Source: Allomyces macrogynus ATCC 38327
Taxonomy: Eukaryota > Blastocladiomycota > Blastocladiomycetes > Blastocladiales > Blastocladiaceae
Direction of reading: 5' to 3'
DNA length: 64,000 nt
Assembly (NCBI GenBank): GCA_000151295.1
Contig: GG745332.1
Coordinates: forward strand, 847,457-911,456
The stretch's first letter is position 1. Every line of letters begins with the position of its first letter. Positions 21,983 to 33,645 of this stretch are shown here, piece after piece. Under the pieces are notes generated by a model. The model saw only the letters and a program-made list of their open reading frames with translations, was not told where the DNA came from and did not search any database. The translations under genes were made by a program, and so were the position numbers.

Positions 21983-22432
21983 CCTCGTTCCCGCCTGACT
22001 TGGTGATTACCCTCTCTCCCCACTCCTCGAATACCCGTTCCCCACCCCACGATGCTTGCAACCTTTCTCGACTACCTCTGCTCTTCGCGTTGACCGTGTC
22101 CCAGCCGACATGTTTGTGATTTCGTCTGCGATCCTGCTGTTGATGCCCTCGTTCTTTTGTGCTGTCGTCCATCCCGTTGTTGCTGTAAATAATCGTTTGT
22201 CTTGTTTCTCCAAATCATCGTGGATGAATGCAAGTATTTACAATGCTCCTTCAGCCTGCCGCGCACTCCGTCAACCACGCCGTCGCGGCATTCCTCGTCA
22301 GCTGGTCGCCGCCACCAACCCCTCCCTGCTCGGCCCTCCCTCCATTCACATTCACTTCCCAGCTTCCATCCACGGAACCGCGTCGCCAGCGCGCAGCCCC
22401 CCCCTCCCCCCCTCCATCTACTTCACCCACCT
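21983..22432. other. Convergent intergenic region
   Basis: 450 bp between the stops of MO25 (plus) and endosulfine (minus). Pyrimidine-rich runs near 22390-22420 are probably 3' UTR. No gene seen. Confidence 0.5.
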
Positions 22433-22894
22433 TCACGGCGCGGCCTGCACCTGCGCCTTGGCCGACGCCGCCGGGTTCCCTGCACTTACTGGCGGCGCCG
22501 TTGCGCGCGGCGGTGCTGCAGCACCAGCGACAGCGGCCTTGACGACCGACTGCGGCGCGAGCTTCCCCGGCCCGACGAGCGGGATCCCTGCAGCCGCGTC
22601 AGCCGGCCGCCCCGCGGCCTTGGCGAGCGCATAGTCGCCCGAATCAAAGTACTTGCGGCGGTCGCGCGCACTGCGCAGCCGTGCCGCCGCGGACCCGCGG
22701 TTCGGGATCGCGTTGCCGTACTTGGCGCGCAGTTGCTGTTCCTGAGCGGCGATGACCGACGACTTGGCAGACGGCGATGCGGCAGTGTCCTCGGACGCGG
22801 AAGAAGCGGGGGCGGAGGTCACAGTGTTGGTCGTGCGGCCGTCGGCCGGCGGCGAGGTGGTGGGGCGGCGCGCGGTGGGGGAAGTGGTCAGCAT
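22433..22894 (-). CDS. Endosulfine/ARPP19-family PP2A inhibitor (Igo1-like)
   Basis: Small regulator that, once phosphorylated by Greatwall/Rim15 kinase, inhibits PP2A-B55, controlling mitotic entry or quiescence. Single exon, 153 aa. The family core is at residues about 50-95: QEQQLRAKYGNAIPN, RLRSARDRRKYFDSGDYAL. The target Ser is S85 inside FDSGDY. The flanks are low-complexity Ala/Pro/Ser, as usual for this disordered family. The genuine family core is short, so the exact N-terminus rests on the first Met of the frame at 22894. Confidence 0.93.
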   Translation of the reverse strand: MLTTSPTARRPTTSPPADGRTTNTVTSAPASSASEDTAASPSAKSSVIAAQEQQLRAKYGNAIPNRGSAAARLRSARDRRKYFDSGDYALAKAAGRPADAAAGIPLVGPGKLAPQSVVKAAVAGAAAPPRATAPPVSAGNPAASAKAQVQAAP

Positions 22895-24453
22895 CTTGGT
22901 GTTGGCGAGCGAGTTGTGGGCGCGTCGGGCGGAAAGAGCGTGTGAGCGTGAAGTACGGGGAAGGGCGCGTCAGCAGCGAGTAGATCTTGGTGTCGGTCGC
23001 GTCGCGTTGCAGAGCGGCACGGCACGTTGAGTATCGCTTAGGGCGTCTTTGGCGCTGCGAGCCGAAACGTTGGCGTCGTCGCAGTGAAGCACGGGCGGTC
23101 GCGGCAACTGAGATCGTGCGTGCGCGGATCCGTTGGAAAATGAACGGTTTTCGGTCGCGGAAATGGGCTCGTCGGTCGGCAGTAGCGGGCGAGAAATCAA
23201 ACGCGTTCTCTACGTTAACAAGTCCTTCTGGTTGGATGGATGATTGGTTGAGAGCAAAGGCCGACGGGCGGGCACCATCAGCCTTTATACGTCGTCCCCA
23301 CACGCGACCCTGTCTCGTTGGCACGGCGCGCTGCTGCCGCCATCTAATTCCATCAAATGAACCAACTGGTCGGCGCGCGTTATCCGTGTGGGGCACCGTG
23401 CCAAGACACGGTGCCTTTGTGCTCGAACCGGCCTTCCCTGCCTTCCGCAGCACGCGCGCATGCACAACGGGAGACTTTGCTTTGGAAGGCAAACACGACC
23501 GCCCATCGCGTTGCTGGAGCACCAGCAAAGCAACCGACGATTCGCAACGAAAAGACGATTCGCCACCGCGAACATGCTGCATGGCGCGTGTGGGGAGCGG
23601 GGAACGCGTCGCCAGCCGAGGCCATGTGGGAGGGGAACAGATTTGGCGCACTCACGGGGAGGGGCGGCACTGGTCATTCGCGTTGCACGTTTCCGCGCGC
23701 GTTGGCCGCGCGTTGCATGTGCATGACGCGACGACCCACGAATGCCAAACGTTGAGCAATCCAAACGACGTTGACGCGACCGTTGGCGCGACGTTGGACG
23801 GCGAGCGCGAGCCAAATGCAGCACGGCTATTTATTTCATGTTCGTTTGTGCATGTTCGCAGCAGCATGACAGCGACGGCCAGTGACCAAAACACCGCCAT
23901 TGAAACGGCATCGTCCAGCCGCCTGGGCCCGACACACATGGCAAGATTGCTGGTGAATGGCGATTGGGCTTCATAGAAGCGAGTGCGGGCCAAGCCGAGA
24001 AGTGTCGAGTGGTTGGTGATGGTGAAAGGTCATGCAACTAGTGACGGTGGAGATGGTGGACCAAAAGTGGAGAGAGGGAGACATGGCCTTGAGGGAGACA
24101 TGCTGATTGGCCAGGCGTGGCCCGTTCTCAGATGGGCCAAGATCTGACGCCCAGGAGCCCCGAATCGAGGTCGGCCACGACAGGCCGAGGAGTGGCTGGA
24201 CAGACCGGCACCAGATTATCCGGCGATATGGTCAATTCCTGGTGTGATTCCCCCTTGAAAAGTAGAGGGGCTGGAGACGGGAGTTGTCATCTCCCATGCT
24301 TGCGGGAGACGCAGCAGCTTCGACTCGTTTCGGGCAGCTTTGTGCGCGGTGCCTGCCCGCCAAGGGAGGAACCGCGGGAATGATGATATTGGCGGTGATC
24401 GGCGACACGACGGTGGCAAACAGATTGTATTTGTGCCCCGAAACAAATCACTA
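22895..24453. other. Long intergenic region upstream of endosulfine
   Basis: About 1.56 kb with no supported gene. A TATA-like element reading TATAAA on the minus strand at 23284-23289 lies about 390 bp upstream of the endosulfine start. GC-rich open frames on both strands have no family features. CpG content is normal here, unlike the 33-37 kb block. Confidence 0.45.
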
Positions 24454-26669
24454 TCACAGCATCCGCGGCCTCTTCCCCACATGCATCGCACCGTCGGCCG
24501 CCGGTGCCGTCGCTGCCGCACCCGCAATCCCCCATGGGGCAGCCGTCTTCTCGCGCGCTGCCGCAGCGCGTGCAATCCCCGCTTCTGCGAGCTCCGATGC
24601 GCGGTCCGCCCGCCACGGACACGCCGGCGCGTACTCGCACACGCCACACTTGAGCGACACGTCGCCGAGATCGTGAACGCCGCGCGCGCACCGCACGCCC
24701 GTGGCGAGCGCCAAGAACGACTGGATCCAGAGCCGTGTCGCGTCGGCACCCGGGAAAGCGCAGTCAACGGAGCCGATCAGCGACGCGTCACCCTGGTACA
24801 GGTAGGTCACGCGCATGGTCGTGCTGACTGGTGGGCCCGCAACGAGGTCGATGAGCCGGTCGCGCCAGATGAGAATGTCGCGCAGGGTCGCGACGGGTGG
24901 CGGGGGCTGCGAGCTGGCGGGCGAGGAGTTGAGGATGTCGGTGCGGTGCTGGAACCCACCGGCAAAGTCGAACAGGTAGGTCGAGTTGAGAATATGGTCC
25001 TGGATGTCGCTGTAGAGCGGGCGGTCCGGGTCGGCACCAAGCGCCGCGAGCAGCGCCAGGCCGTCGGTTAGCGAGTCACGGCACAAGGTCGCAACAAGCA
25101 TGACGCGGTAGACAGAGAGTTGCACGCGCGCCGTGGCGCGCTGGGCACGCGGTGGTAGCGACGGCATCCGTCGCGTCTTGTGGTCGGATACGACGTAGTT
25201 GGTCTGGCCCGTGTCAGTCTCGGTGCGGTCGATTTGGTCGACGATCCCGGACAAGACGACACGCGTGCCCGTGGCCTCGTGCGTGACGAGCTGGTGCAGC
25301 CGAAGCTCGCGCGTTTGGCCACATGTGAGCAGTTCGTGCAGGCCAAAAGTGGTGGCGAGGAATCTGGTCGATTGAAACAAATGAGTGATGCGCTTTTTAT
25401 TGTCACAAGGCAGGTCCAGTCGAATACATACTTGAGCGCCAAGTAGTCTTCGCGCGTCTTGGCCCGGACCTTGATCTTGGGGTGCAGCTCTGTCTCGAGC
25501 TTCTCGTGAATCTGGTGGCCACGCTCCCGTGTGCGTTCCTGCTCCACGTCGCGCGCGCACCCAAACATAGCCAGCACAGCCTCGTCGCGGCCGACAAGGC
25601 GGCGGTAGAACCACTGGAGCTCGCACCACTCCATTTCCGAGATATCGGTGACCGACACGACCGGTAGCCGCTGTACCGGGGCGGTTGTGATGGATACGGC
25701 CCGTGGGCGCGCCCGGGAGCGCGAGCGCGAGCGCGACTGCGTGCGAGCGTCCGCGGCCGGATCCGAGGTGCGTCGGTGCGACTTGCGCTTGGGTTGTGGT
25801 TGCAGAAACTCCATGGTCCGCGACGAGAAGAGCGGGTATGGGCGCCGGTGCAGCGCCGGGAGCTCGCCGCGTTCGGTGGCCGCAATCAACCAAGAGCTTG
25901 GGTCTTCAATCAGCGGCGTTGGGTCCTTGCTCGGGAGGTCAGGGCACGGATCAGCCAAAACGGCCTCGTCCTGGGCGCTACCGGCGCCCTGGCCGGGTGG
26001 AGAGTCCTGTGCTGGTATCGAGCTATCGTCAATGAGGTGCATTTCCGGCCCCAGAGCGCTCGTTGCGGCGCTGCTGTCGGATGTTGGGAGCGCAGACAGG
26101 AGACGGTCGGTCTGCGTCAGCGCGAGCTGCCACCACTCGTCCGTATCAATGCTGCCGTCAAATTCGTCAGCATCTTTGTGCTCGTCAACGTCTTGACCTT
26201 CTCCACCGCGAGCAACGGCGGCAGGCATTTCTTGATGTGCGTGCGTGGCCAGGAGACGGTCGGTCTGCTCAAGGGCTTGGTCCCACCATTCCGCAGGAAA
26301 CGAGCCAAACTCGTCACTGTCGTCGCTACAGTCGTCGTCATGTTTGGAAGTAGCAGTGGCCATCGTTGATTGTCCCCGCATGCATTCTAGTTGGCCAGCG
26401 CCAGCAAGCACAGCGGGTGATGAGTCGTTCGGGTTGGGTGTAGCGGTCAAGGCCGGATCGGCGGCGGGCAGGCTGGTGTCGAAGCTAGTGCGCGCCGGCG
26501 GCGACATCGCAAAGGCGGGCGGCGCCTCGCCGTTGAGGTCAAACAAGTATGCGCAGTCGTCGCGACCATCGTCACGGATGTGGAGCAGCTCGTCGAGCGG
26601 CGCAGCGAGCACGCTCGCGGGCGAGTCTTGGTCGGGCGCGGCGAGCGCGGCGAGCACGGTGCGGTCCAT
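24454..26669 (-). CDS. EXO5: Exonuclease V (EXO5/Dem1 family)
   Basis: 4Fe-4S single-strand DNA exonuclease involved in mitochondrial or nuclear genome maintenance. Exons on minus: 26669-25432 and 25363-24454, 715 aa; the 68-bp intron joins YLALK to FLATTFGLHELL. Core motifs: SVTDISEMEWCELQWFY (first cluster Cys region), GHQIHEKLE, the PD-(D/E)xK-like IVDQIDR and VVSDHKTRRM, and C-terminal CGVCEYAPAC giving C-x2-C-x5-C. The N-terminal extension of about 320 residues is acidic and disordered and contains two copies of an EWWxxALxQTDRLL motif (about residues 125 and 178). An RS/RA-rich basic patch (about residues 300-325) may be a nuclear localisation signal. It is divergent from the PAK gene. 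Confidence 0.92.
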
Positions 26670-27104
26670 TGCTGTGGTTGGCGGTGTAGGAACGTCTGCC
26701 GTCGTACAGCCCGCGGTCGTCGTGGTTGCGGTCGTGGTTCCTGGTTAGTGGTGCTGGTGGAAGGGTTTGTGCGGTGCGTGTTCTGCTCTCGGTGTGGCGG
26801 TGTCGCTGGCCTGCTGGGCGACCCGCAACGAAGAACCAGGCCACCGTTACACAGCAACTGGAAACGAAACGTGCGACCCGCTTCGAGCAGCCGCCACCGC
26901 GAGGACGACGTCGCTCGACGTCCCTGCGTGCTGACACCGTGCAACTGCCCGCACTCGACCACGACGCGCCGCTCCAGCTCTCTCGACCCTACAGCCACCT
27001 CCACAGCCACCACCCACAAGCAACGGCTCGCTCAAGTGCTCGCCCTGACCGGCCCAATTCGCTGTTGAACTCGCCCTCCCGTGCCAGTCGACCGCGCTGC
27101 CACC
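26670..27104. promoter_or_regulatory. Shared divergent promoter region of EXO5 and PAK genes
   Basis: 435 bp between two divergent starts. No TATA box is obvious. The region must contain the promoters and 5' UTRs of both genes; specific sites cannot be assigned from sequence alone. Confidence 0.45.
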
Positions 27105-29575
27105 ATGTCGGGCGCCGCGCGCGTCGTCAAGGCCGGGTACCTGTCGGTCAAGGAAGATGGGCTGATGTCGTTCATCTGGTCGAAGCGGTGGGTCGTGCTG
27201 CGCGAGCAGACGCTGGCGCTGCACCGGTCCGAGTCGGCCCAGCAGGCCGTGACACTCGTCTTCCTGTCCTCGATTGCCTCGGTCGCGCGCTCAGAGAACA
27301 AGCCCTACTGCTTCGAAGTCGTAACCAAGGACGGCCGCTCCATCCTCTTTGCCTGCAAGAACGACGAGGAGGTGTATACGTGGATCGAGGAGATTTACGT
27401 GCGGTCGCCCCTGACCTCGGTCTCGTCGCCCACCAACTTCCAGCACAACATGCACGTTGGCTTCGACGACCGGTCCGGCGCCTTCACGGGCCTGCCTGAC
27501 ACCTGGAAGTCGCTGCTCAACAAGTCGGCTATCTCCAAGGAGGAAATGGCCAAGAACCCGCAGGCCGTGCTCGACGTACTCGAATTCTACACCGCTGGGC
27601 GCCGCCACCGTGTCGACGACCCTGACGCAGCTGCTGCGGCCGCTACTGCCACGTCTGCGGCACCCACGCCCACCGGATCGATTGACGACCAGAGCTCGTC
27701 TGACCTGTCCGACCGCAGCCCCGTTACGGCGCCGCGCGGTGTCCCTCCGCCGCGCGACCCAGCCGACGCCTGGCGGCGGCACCCGACTGCTCCCTCGGCC
27801 GTTGGGTCGTCGACAGTCGGATCCTCGACCGACAACCTCGACCATTTGGTCGCGCCGCGCCGGCAGTCGTCGATTGTCGACCGCGACGCGGCCGTGCCCG
27901 TGGCCATGCCCCCAACGCGCCCTCCCGTGATCCCGCGCCAATACGACGCGTCAAATGACGCGAGCGACCGTGGTCGTGCCTATGCTGAGCAGCGCGAGCG
28001 CGAACGTGTGGCACGGTCCCGGTCGCGCGGCCCGCCTTCGGCCGCGGCCAACTCGTCGGCTGCCGCTGCCAGCAAGCTCGCGACCCCGCCGCCGTCGCCG
28101 GGTCGTCATCTCATGGCACAGCCGCCGGCGCTCCCGCCGCGGTCCGTTTCGCCGAACCGGCCAGGCGTTTCGGGTGCGCGTACACCTTCGCCGTCGCGGC
28201 ACCACGCGCAGAACCAGCACCGCCCGCCGCCAGCGGCCCCTGCGCGTCCCGGGGTGGACCACGCTAAGCCGCCGCCCAAGAAGCCGACCAAGCCGAGCAA
28301 CGCACGCATGACCCTGCCGCAGGTCCTCGAGCACTTGCGCGAGATTGTGTCGGGCGAGGATCCGTCCGTCTACATCAAGAAAAAGAAGATTGGCCAAGGG
28401 GCGTCCGGGTCGGTCTACATGGCGCGCCACGCCATCACGCACCAGCTCGCGGCCATCAAGCAAATGGACTTGTCCAAGCAGCCGCGGCCGGACTTGATTG
28501 TGAACGAGATTCTCGTTATGCGTGACTCGAAGCGTACGCCATTCGGTTCTCGTCTCGTTTCTGTCTGGTGAATGCGGTGTGCTGACCATTTCCGCTCGAA
28601 ACCCCCCCCCCCCCCCCCCCCACAGACCCCAACATTGTCAACTACCTCGACTCGTTCCTCGTACACCGCGAGCTGTGGGTCGTCATGGAGCTCATGGAGG
28701 GCGGGCCCCTCAACGAAATCATTGACGCGAACCCGGGCCAGATCTCGGAGCCGCAAAACTCGGCCATTTGCCGCGAAGTGCTGCAGGGGTTGCGGCACTT
28801 GCACTCGTGCCACATGATTCACCGCGGTACGGTGCTACCCGTCCACGACGAACTCTCCTTTCGACGACGCTAACACATTCCTCTCTTTTCTTGCTCGCAG
28901 ATATTAAGTCGGACAACGGTACTTGGTCGCGTTATTATGCTGAATCTCTTCATTGCTAAGCTGACCGGATCGTGCTTGCTGCTTCTTTCAGTGCTCATGA
29001 ATCCGCAGGGCCAAGTTAAGATCACCGACTTTGGGTACTGCGCCAAGCTCACGGACGGCCAGTCCAAGCGCGCGACGCTGGTCGGCACGGCGTACTGGAT
29101 GGCGCCCGAGGTCGTCAAGCAAAAGGGCTGTGCGTATTCAGGTTCACGTTGATCCGCGCCCGCTTGACTCCAAATTGACCCTTCATCCCACATTACAGAC
29201 TCGTACAAAGTCGACTGCTGGAGTTTAGGTACGTGGCCGGCCAACCATGCCTGTCCCGCCGCCCCCTTCTCCACCCTGACCTCACCCCCTTCTATCCACT
29301 CAATAGGTATCATGGCCATCGAAATGGTCGAGGGCGAGCCACCATACCTCGACGAGGAGCCGCTGCGCGCGCTCTACTTGATTGCGACCAACGGCACGCC
29401 CAAGCTTAAGCACCCAGGGCAGCTGTCGGCTCTGTTCAAGGACTTCCTCGCGCAGGCGCTGACTGTTGAGGTGGAGCTGCGCGCGTCGGCTGCAGAACTG
29501 CTTGAACACCCGTTCATGGACCGTGCGTGCCCGCTCGAGGACCTGGCGCCGCTTGTGCAGGCCACCCGTCGGTAA
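27105..29575 (+). CDS. p21-activated kinase with PH and CRIB domains (Cla4-like STE20 kinase)
   Basis: Cdc42/Rac effector kinase for polarity and cytokinesis. Six exons: 27105-28533, 28626-28826, 28901-28918, 28992-29129, 29199-29228, 29307-29575; 694 aa. The ATG at 27105 sits in gccaccATG, a strong context. Domains: PH about 8-108 ([20 protein letters not shown]), CRIB about 110-145 ([15 protein letters not shown]), a Pro/Ser-rich linker, kinase about 425-690. Kinase motifs: [55 protein letters not shown]. Exon 3 is only 18 nt and encodes most of the catalytic loop; exon 5 is 30 nt. The first intron ends with a run of 20 C before the acceptor AG. Confidence 0.94.
28602..28621 (+). repeat. 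Poly-C run of 20 at a 3' splice site
   Basis: Twenty consecutive C form the pyrimidine tract of the first PAK intron, immediately before the acag acceptor. Confidence 0.95.
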
Positions 29576-29872
29576 ACGTGGAAGCGCGCGTGGCCGCGCT
29601 TGCTTGCTGCTGGGGTTCGATTTTGTTGTTTTGTTTGCATTTTTGGCGGGGTTTGCTCCGATCTTTTTTTTTGTTGGCGCGTGTTCGTTCCACTCTTTTG
29701 TTGCCCGTGTTTGTTCCCTCATTTTGTTCGATTTTGTCTTGCATCCGGCTGTGCTGGCTTGCACCCGCATCACCTCTTTTGCACTTCCGCCCTATGGACA
29801 CCATATCTATGTACTGTAGCGCATGATACATAGTCGACGGTTTGGTGGTTGATATTTTTGGAATCGACGCCG

Positions 29873-29883
29873 CCATCATCATT

Positions 29884-29975
<92 letters not shown>

Positions 29976-30001
29976 TATCATCATCATCATCATTATCATC
30001 A
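29873..30001 (+). repeat. (ATC)n microsatellite, about 43 units
   Basis: A nearly pure ATC triplet array with three ATT interruptions, lying between the stops of the convergent PAK and nrc-2-type kinase genes, in 3' UTR or intergenic DNA. Frames through it give homopolymer-like Ile, Ser, His, Met or Asp runs that are not real proteins. Confidence 0.97.
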
Positions 30002-30040
30002 CCCGTCGCGTCCAGCGACCGGCACTGCATTCACGAGATC

Positions 30041-33040
30041 TCACTTCACAACTTCCAAGGCCACGCCGCTCGGCACCTCCACGCTCTCCCGCTCTCTTCC
30101 ATCCTTGCCCACCTCATGCGTTGGCGACACGGCCTCCACGACCGTCTCGGACGTCGACTCGGGCGGCACCACCGCGTCTGGCCCCACAATCACCTCATCC
30201 AGCGGATCATCCCCATGCAGCAACGTAACACTCTGGAACGCAGCAAACGGGTCCGCCGGCACTGCACTTGCCGCGTCCTTAGCTGCACTCGCGCGCCCAG
30301 CGCCACCCGACACCCTGTGGCCGCTCCCAGAACTCGCGCGCCCGTTCCCGCCGCTGCTCGTCGACGCGACCACTCGTAGCCCCTCGCGCGATGCGGGCGC
30401 ACGCGGTGGCCGCGGCAAGTGCGCGGACGTGCGATTTGGCGGCGACGACGAGAGAGGCGTCGGTGGTGGTGGTGTGTCTGGGACCGGGTCGTGTCCCGCG
30501 ACCGCCGGGCCGCACCACTTGTCGAACAACGACGCGAGTTTCGCGCACGCGCCGCTGCCGCTCCCGCCGCTGCTCCTGCCGCCGCCGCCGGTGCCCGCAA
30601 GTGTCGGCGCCGACGCGGAACTCGTAGGCGCGGGAAGTCCAATCTCGCGCGGATCAAACGTCTCCTGCACGAAATTCGACACGCGGTGCGAGTCCTCGGA
30701 CCGGATTTCGTACCCGGCCGCCCCCCTTCGAGTCACACCTCCTGGCACGATCTCGTCGGCGTCCTCGGTCGCGAGCTCCGCATCGAGCGCGTCGTCGGCG
30801 GGCAAAGCAGCGGCGATCGCGTCCCACTTATCGCGCGACGGGATCATGGGTGGGGTCATATTGCGCAGGAGCGGCCAAGCGAGCGACTTGAACCACGGGT
30901 GCGTCTTGATTTCGTGTGCGCCCTGCTTGGCGCCGAGTCGCTTGGATTCGGATTTCGCGAGAAGACGGCGTATAAAGTGTCGCACGGTCGTGGAGATTGG
31001 GTTGTGCGCGATCGGGAAGGAGAGGTCGGTGCGCAGGATGTTGGCAAAAGTTAGGTTGCGGTTTTTGGACCGGAATGGGGTGCGGCCGTAGAGGAGCTCG
31101 TAGCCTGGGTAAGGGAGCAGCAGGGAATGAGCGGGTCGGTCCAATGAAATCATGTCGTGGAGAGGGAATACGAACAGAAGATCCCACTGGAACAGATTGG
31201 GCGTGATCACGGGGTTAGCAATGAAAGAGGGAGAGTGGGACAGACCAAGGCGAATATCGAGAATTTACGCACAGAGTCCACCAATCGACGGCCTATCGGG
31301 TGGATAAGTCTCGTTAGATCAAGGTCCAGCAGTATCCTTCGAAAAATCGTGGATAACGTACCACACCATGACCTTCGCCACGAATGACCTCAGGGGCCAG
31401 GTACTCCTCGGTTCCTACTCGCAAATCCACTTTATCAACCAACACGCGTACCGTCTTCACCGTGTTGGGAGACGCAAACACGCACCGACAAACGAATTGG
31501 TCCGGAAATCGCGCGCGTACGCGTCCGTGTCCGGCTGCCCGTTGGCCCATGCCCACTCGTTGCCATTCGGATTCAGGCCGTCGAATCCCGTCGAGAAGGA
31601 CGGTCGTCGTGGCGCGCGCTTGCTCAGGTCGAAATCGGTCAATTTGATGTGGCCGCTCGCGTGCATCAGAATGTTTTCTACTCACCGAATGTAAAGTCAT
31701 CAGCTTACCCACCCGCTCTGCTTTGAACAGTTTCAGAGTCCAACGCACCAGGCTTCAAGTCGCGGTAGCAGATCGAGTTGAGGTGCAAGTACTCGAGCGC
31801 GAGTGTGACTTCGGCCACGTAGAACCGCGCCTCGTGCTCACGCAGCACGCGGCCGGGCCGTTTTTGCAGCGCGCGATAGAACTCGCCGCCGAGACAGTAC
31901 TCGAGGACAAAGTAGACGTTCTTCGAGGTCTGGAACGTGTGGTAGAGCGTGACGAGGAACGGGTGGTTGCATGCCGTCTGGAATCGAATGAGGTGAGCCA
32001 TCGCACTCGCCCAGCTCAACCAACGACCAGCGAACCCGTACCAAAATCTCCTGCTCGGTCAAGACCCGGTGAATCTTGTTGCGCTTGAGCATCTCGGCCT
32101 TGGACAGCACCTTCGCGGCGTACAGCTTGTTCGTGCCCTTGCGGCGCACGAGGTAGACTTTGCCGACATCGCCCTTGCCGAGCAGTTTGATCTTGATGAA
32201 GTGCTCGGGCGCGACCGCCGACGGCTCGATTCGGCGCACCGTCGACGCGGCAAAGCTTGCGCGCATCGTCAAAAAGTAGTCTGGTGGACCCGACCCGGGC
32301 GCGGCCGTGGCCAGCTTGGGCGCCGACTGCGATCGCGGAACGAGCGACGTCGTGGAACGTATCGGCGCGACATCGAGGTCCGGTACCGAATCGACCAGCG
32401 TCTCCGCGGGCCGTGCGCCCAACTGCGGGCCGGCTGGTACCGCCGGTTGTGCCAGCAGCGGCGCGCCCGCATCACCGGCACTTCCCGACCACGCGCCGCG
32501 CGCGGCGAGCGACGACAGGAGCGGATTTCGCGCAAGATGCGGCGCGACCGCGGCCAAGTGTGCGGCAGAGGGCGCTGGCGGCGAATGGGTGAGATGCGGG
32601 GCGCTTGCCGACGCGACGACACGCGCGGGCGTGCGGGCGGCCATGGCCGGTGGGATGATGGCCACGGGCGAGATGGCGGTCGTGAGCGAGGCGCGGCCGT
32701 GGCCGACTGGTGGGGTCGTCAGTCGCGGCAATGACTGGCTGGATGCGGCGGGCGGCAATGAGTTTGGTGCACCCATCTGCACCAATTGCATGGCCGACGA
32801 TGACCGCGGACGGTCGGGTGTTCTTGCGCTTGCGGGCGCGGTGGGCGGGGTCGTGCCGCGGTCCATTTCGTTGGTACTCTCGGTGCGGAAGAGGGCCGAG
32901 AGACGGTTGGTGAGGCTGGTGCTGCTGCTGCTGCTGGTACGGTTGGTGCTTCTTGGACGCGGACTGGGCGCAGGTTCAGCATTGAGGATGGTCGCTGTTG
33001 GGTCAAGTGCAGTCGTACAGTTGGTGCTGGTGGCGGCCAT
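30041..33040 (-). CDS. AGC-family protein kinase, nrc-2/Fpk1/Kin82 type
   Basis: Fungal AGC kinase; relatives phosphorylate lipid flippases and affect polarity. Seven exons on minus: 33040-32042, 31977-31749, 31677-31486, 31414-31362, 31292-31273, 31186-31176, 31104-30041; 855 aa. The start at 33040 has a good context (accATGg) and precedes Ser/Thr/Pro-rich disordered sequence. The kinase spans about 280-570: [64 protein letters not shown], a long insert before the T-loop, [39 protein letters not shown]. The C-terminal 285 residues are low complexity. Exons 4, 5 and 6 are 53, 20 and 11 nt; the 11-nt exon is needed for frame and for the conserved TLGI-x-YE motif. Confidence 0.9.
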
Positions 33041-33260
33041 GGTGCTCGTGCTTGTCGTGCTGCTGCTGTTGTTTGTGCTGGCGGTCGTGACTATGACAAG
33101 GGGCGAATCTGGGTGCCGGTGCTTGCCGCGGCTGTTGATTGGCATGGTGGCAAGGCAAACGACCAGTACGGTGAGGCCAACAAGCCTGCACAAAGTGTGT
33201 GGTCACTCCCGCGTGACTGCAATGTGGGGAGCGTTGAAAACAGAAATCGCCACCCTGTAG
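33041..33260. other. 5' flank of the nrc-2-type kinase, normal CpG
   Basis: Last GC-rich stretch before composition changes at about 33.26 kb. It should hold the kinase promoter (minus strand). The reading frame stays open to 33193 but the extra residues look non-conserved. Confidence 0.45.
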
Positions 33261-33629
33261 TGGGTGTCATGGTTGTGACCGCTTCGATCTGATAATAATT
33301 AATTTACAATCGGCCAGCCTGAAACAAAAAGAGCAACAAGAAGCCGAAAAACACACTGGCGAGCCACATGCACTTCTGCTGTACATAAACCAATTTGCAA
33401 CTTTGGACATTGCTGACTGTTGAATACTAATGACAGTCAGCATTAAAGGCCAGTGTCTTGTTTCTTGGTGCAGCAACATCAACAATTTACATTGACAGCA
33501 GTGTGCTGCAGCAACCCAACATGCTCAGACCTGGGTCGCTCATGAGTCACTTGTATTCTTGGGCCTATACATATATGATTTTTGGTTGAGAACACATCAC
33601 CCATCAGGTCCAGACATGCACTGAAAGTA

Positions 33630-33645
33630 GGGGGGGGGGGGGGGG
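33630..33645 (+). repeat. Poly-G run of 16
   Basis: Sixteen consecutive G inside the CpG-depleted block; a plausible spot for length error or quadruplex formation. Confidence 0.9.

Noticed and set aside
29514..30228. ORFs encoding long Met, Asp, Ile or Ser runs
   Set aside because: They are translations of the ATC microsatellite.
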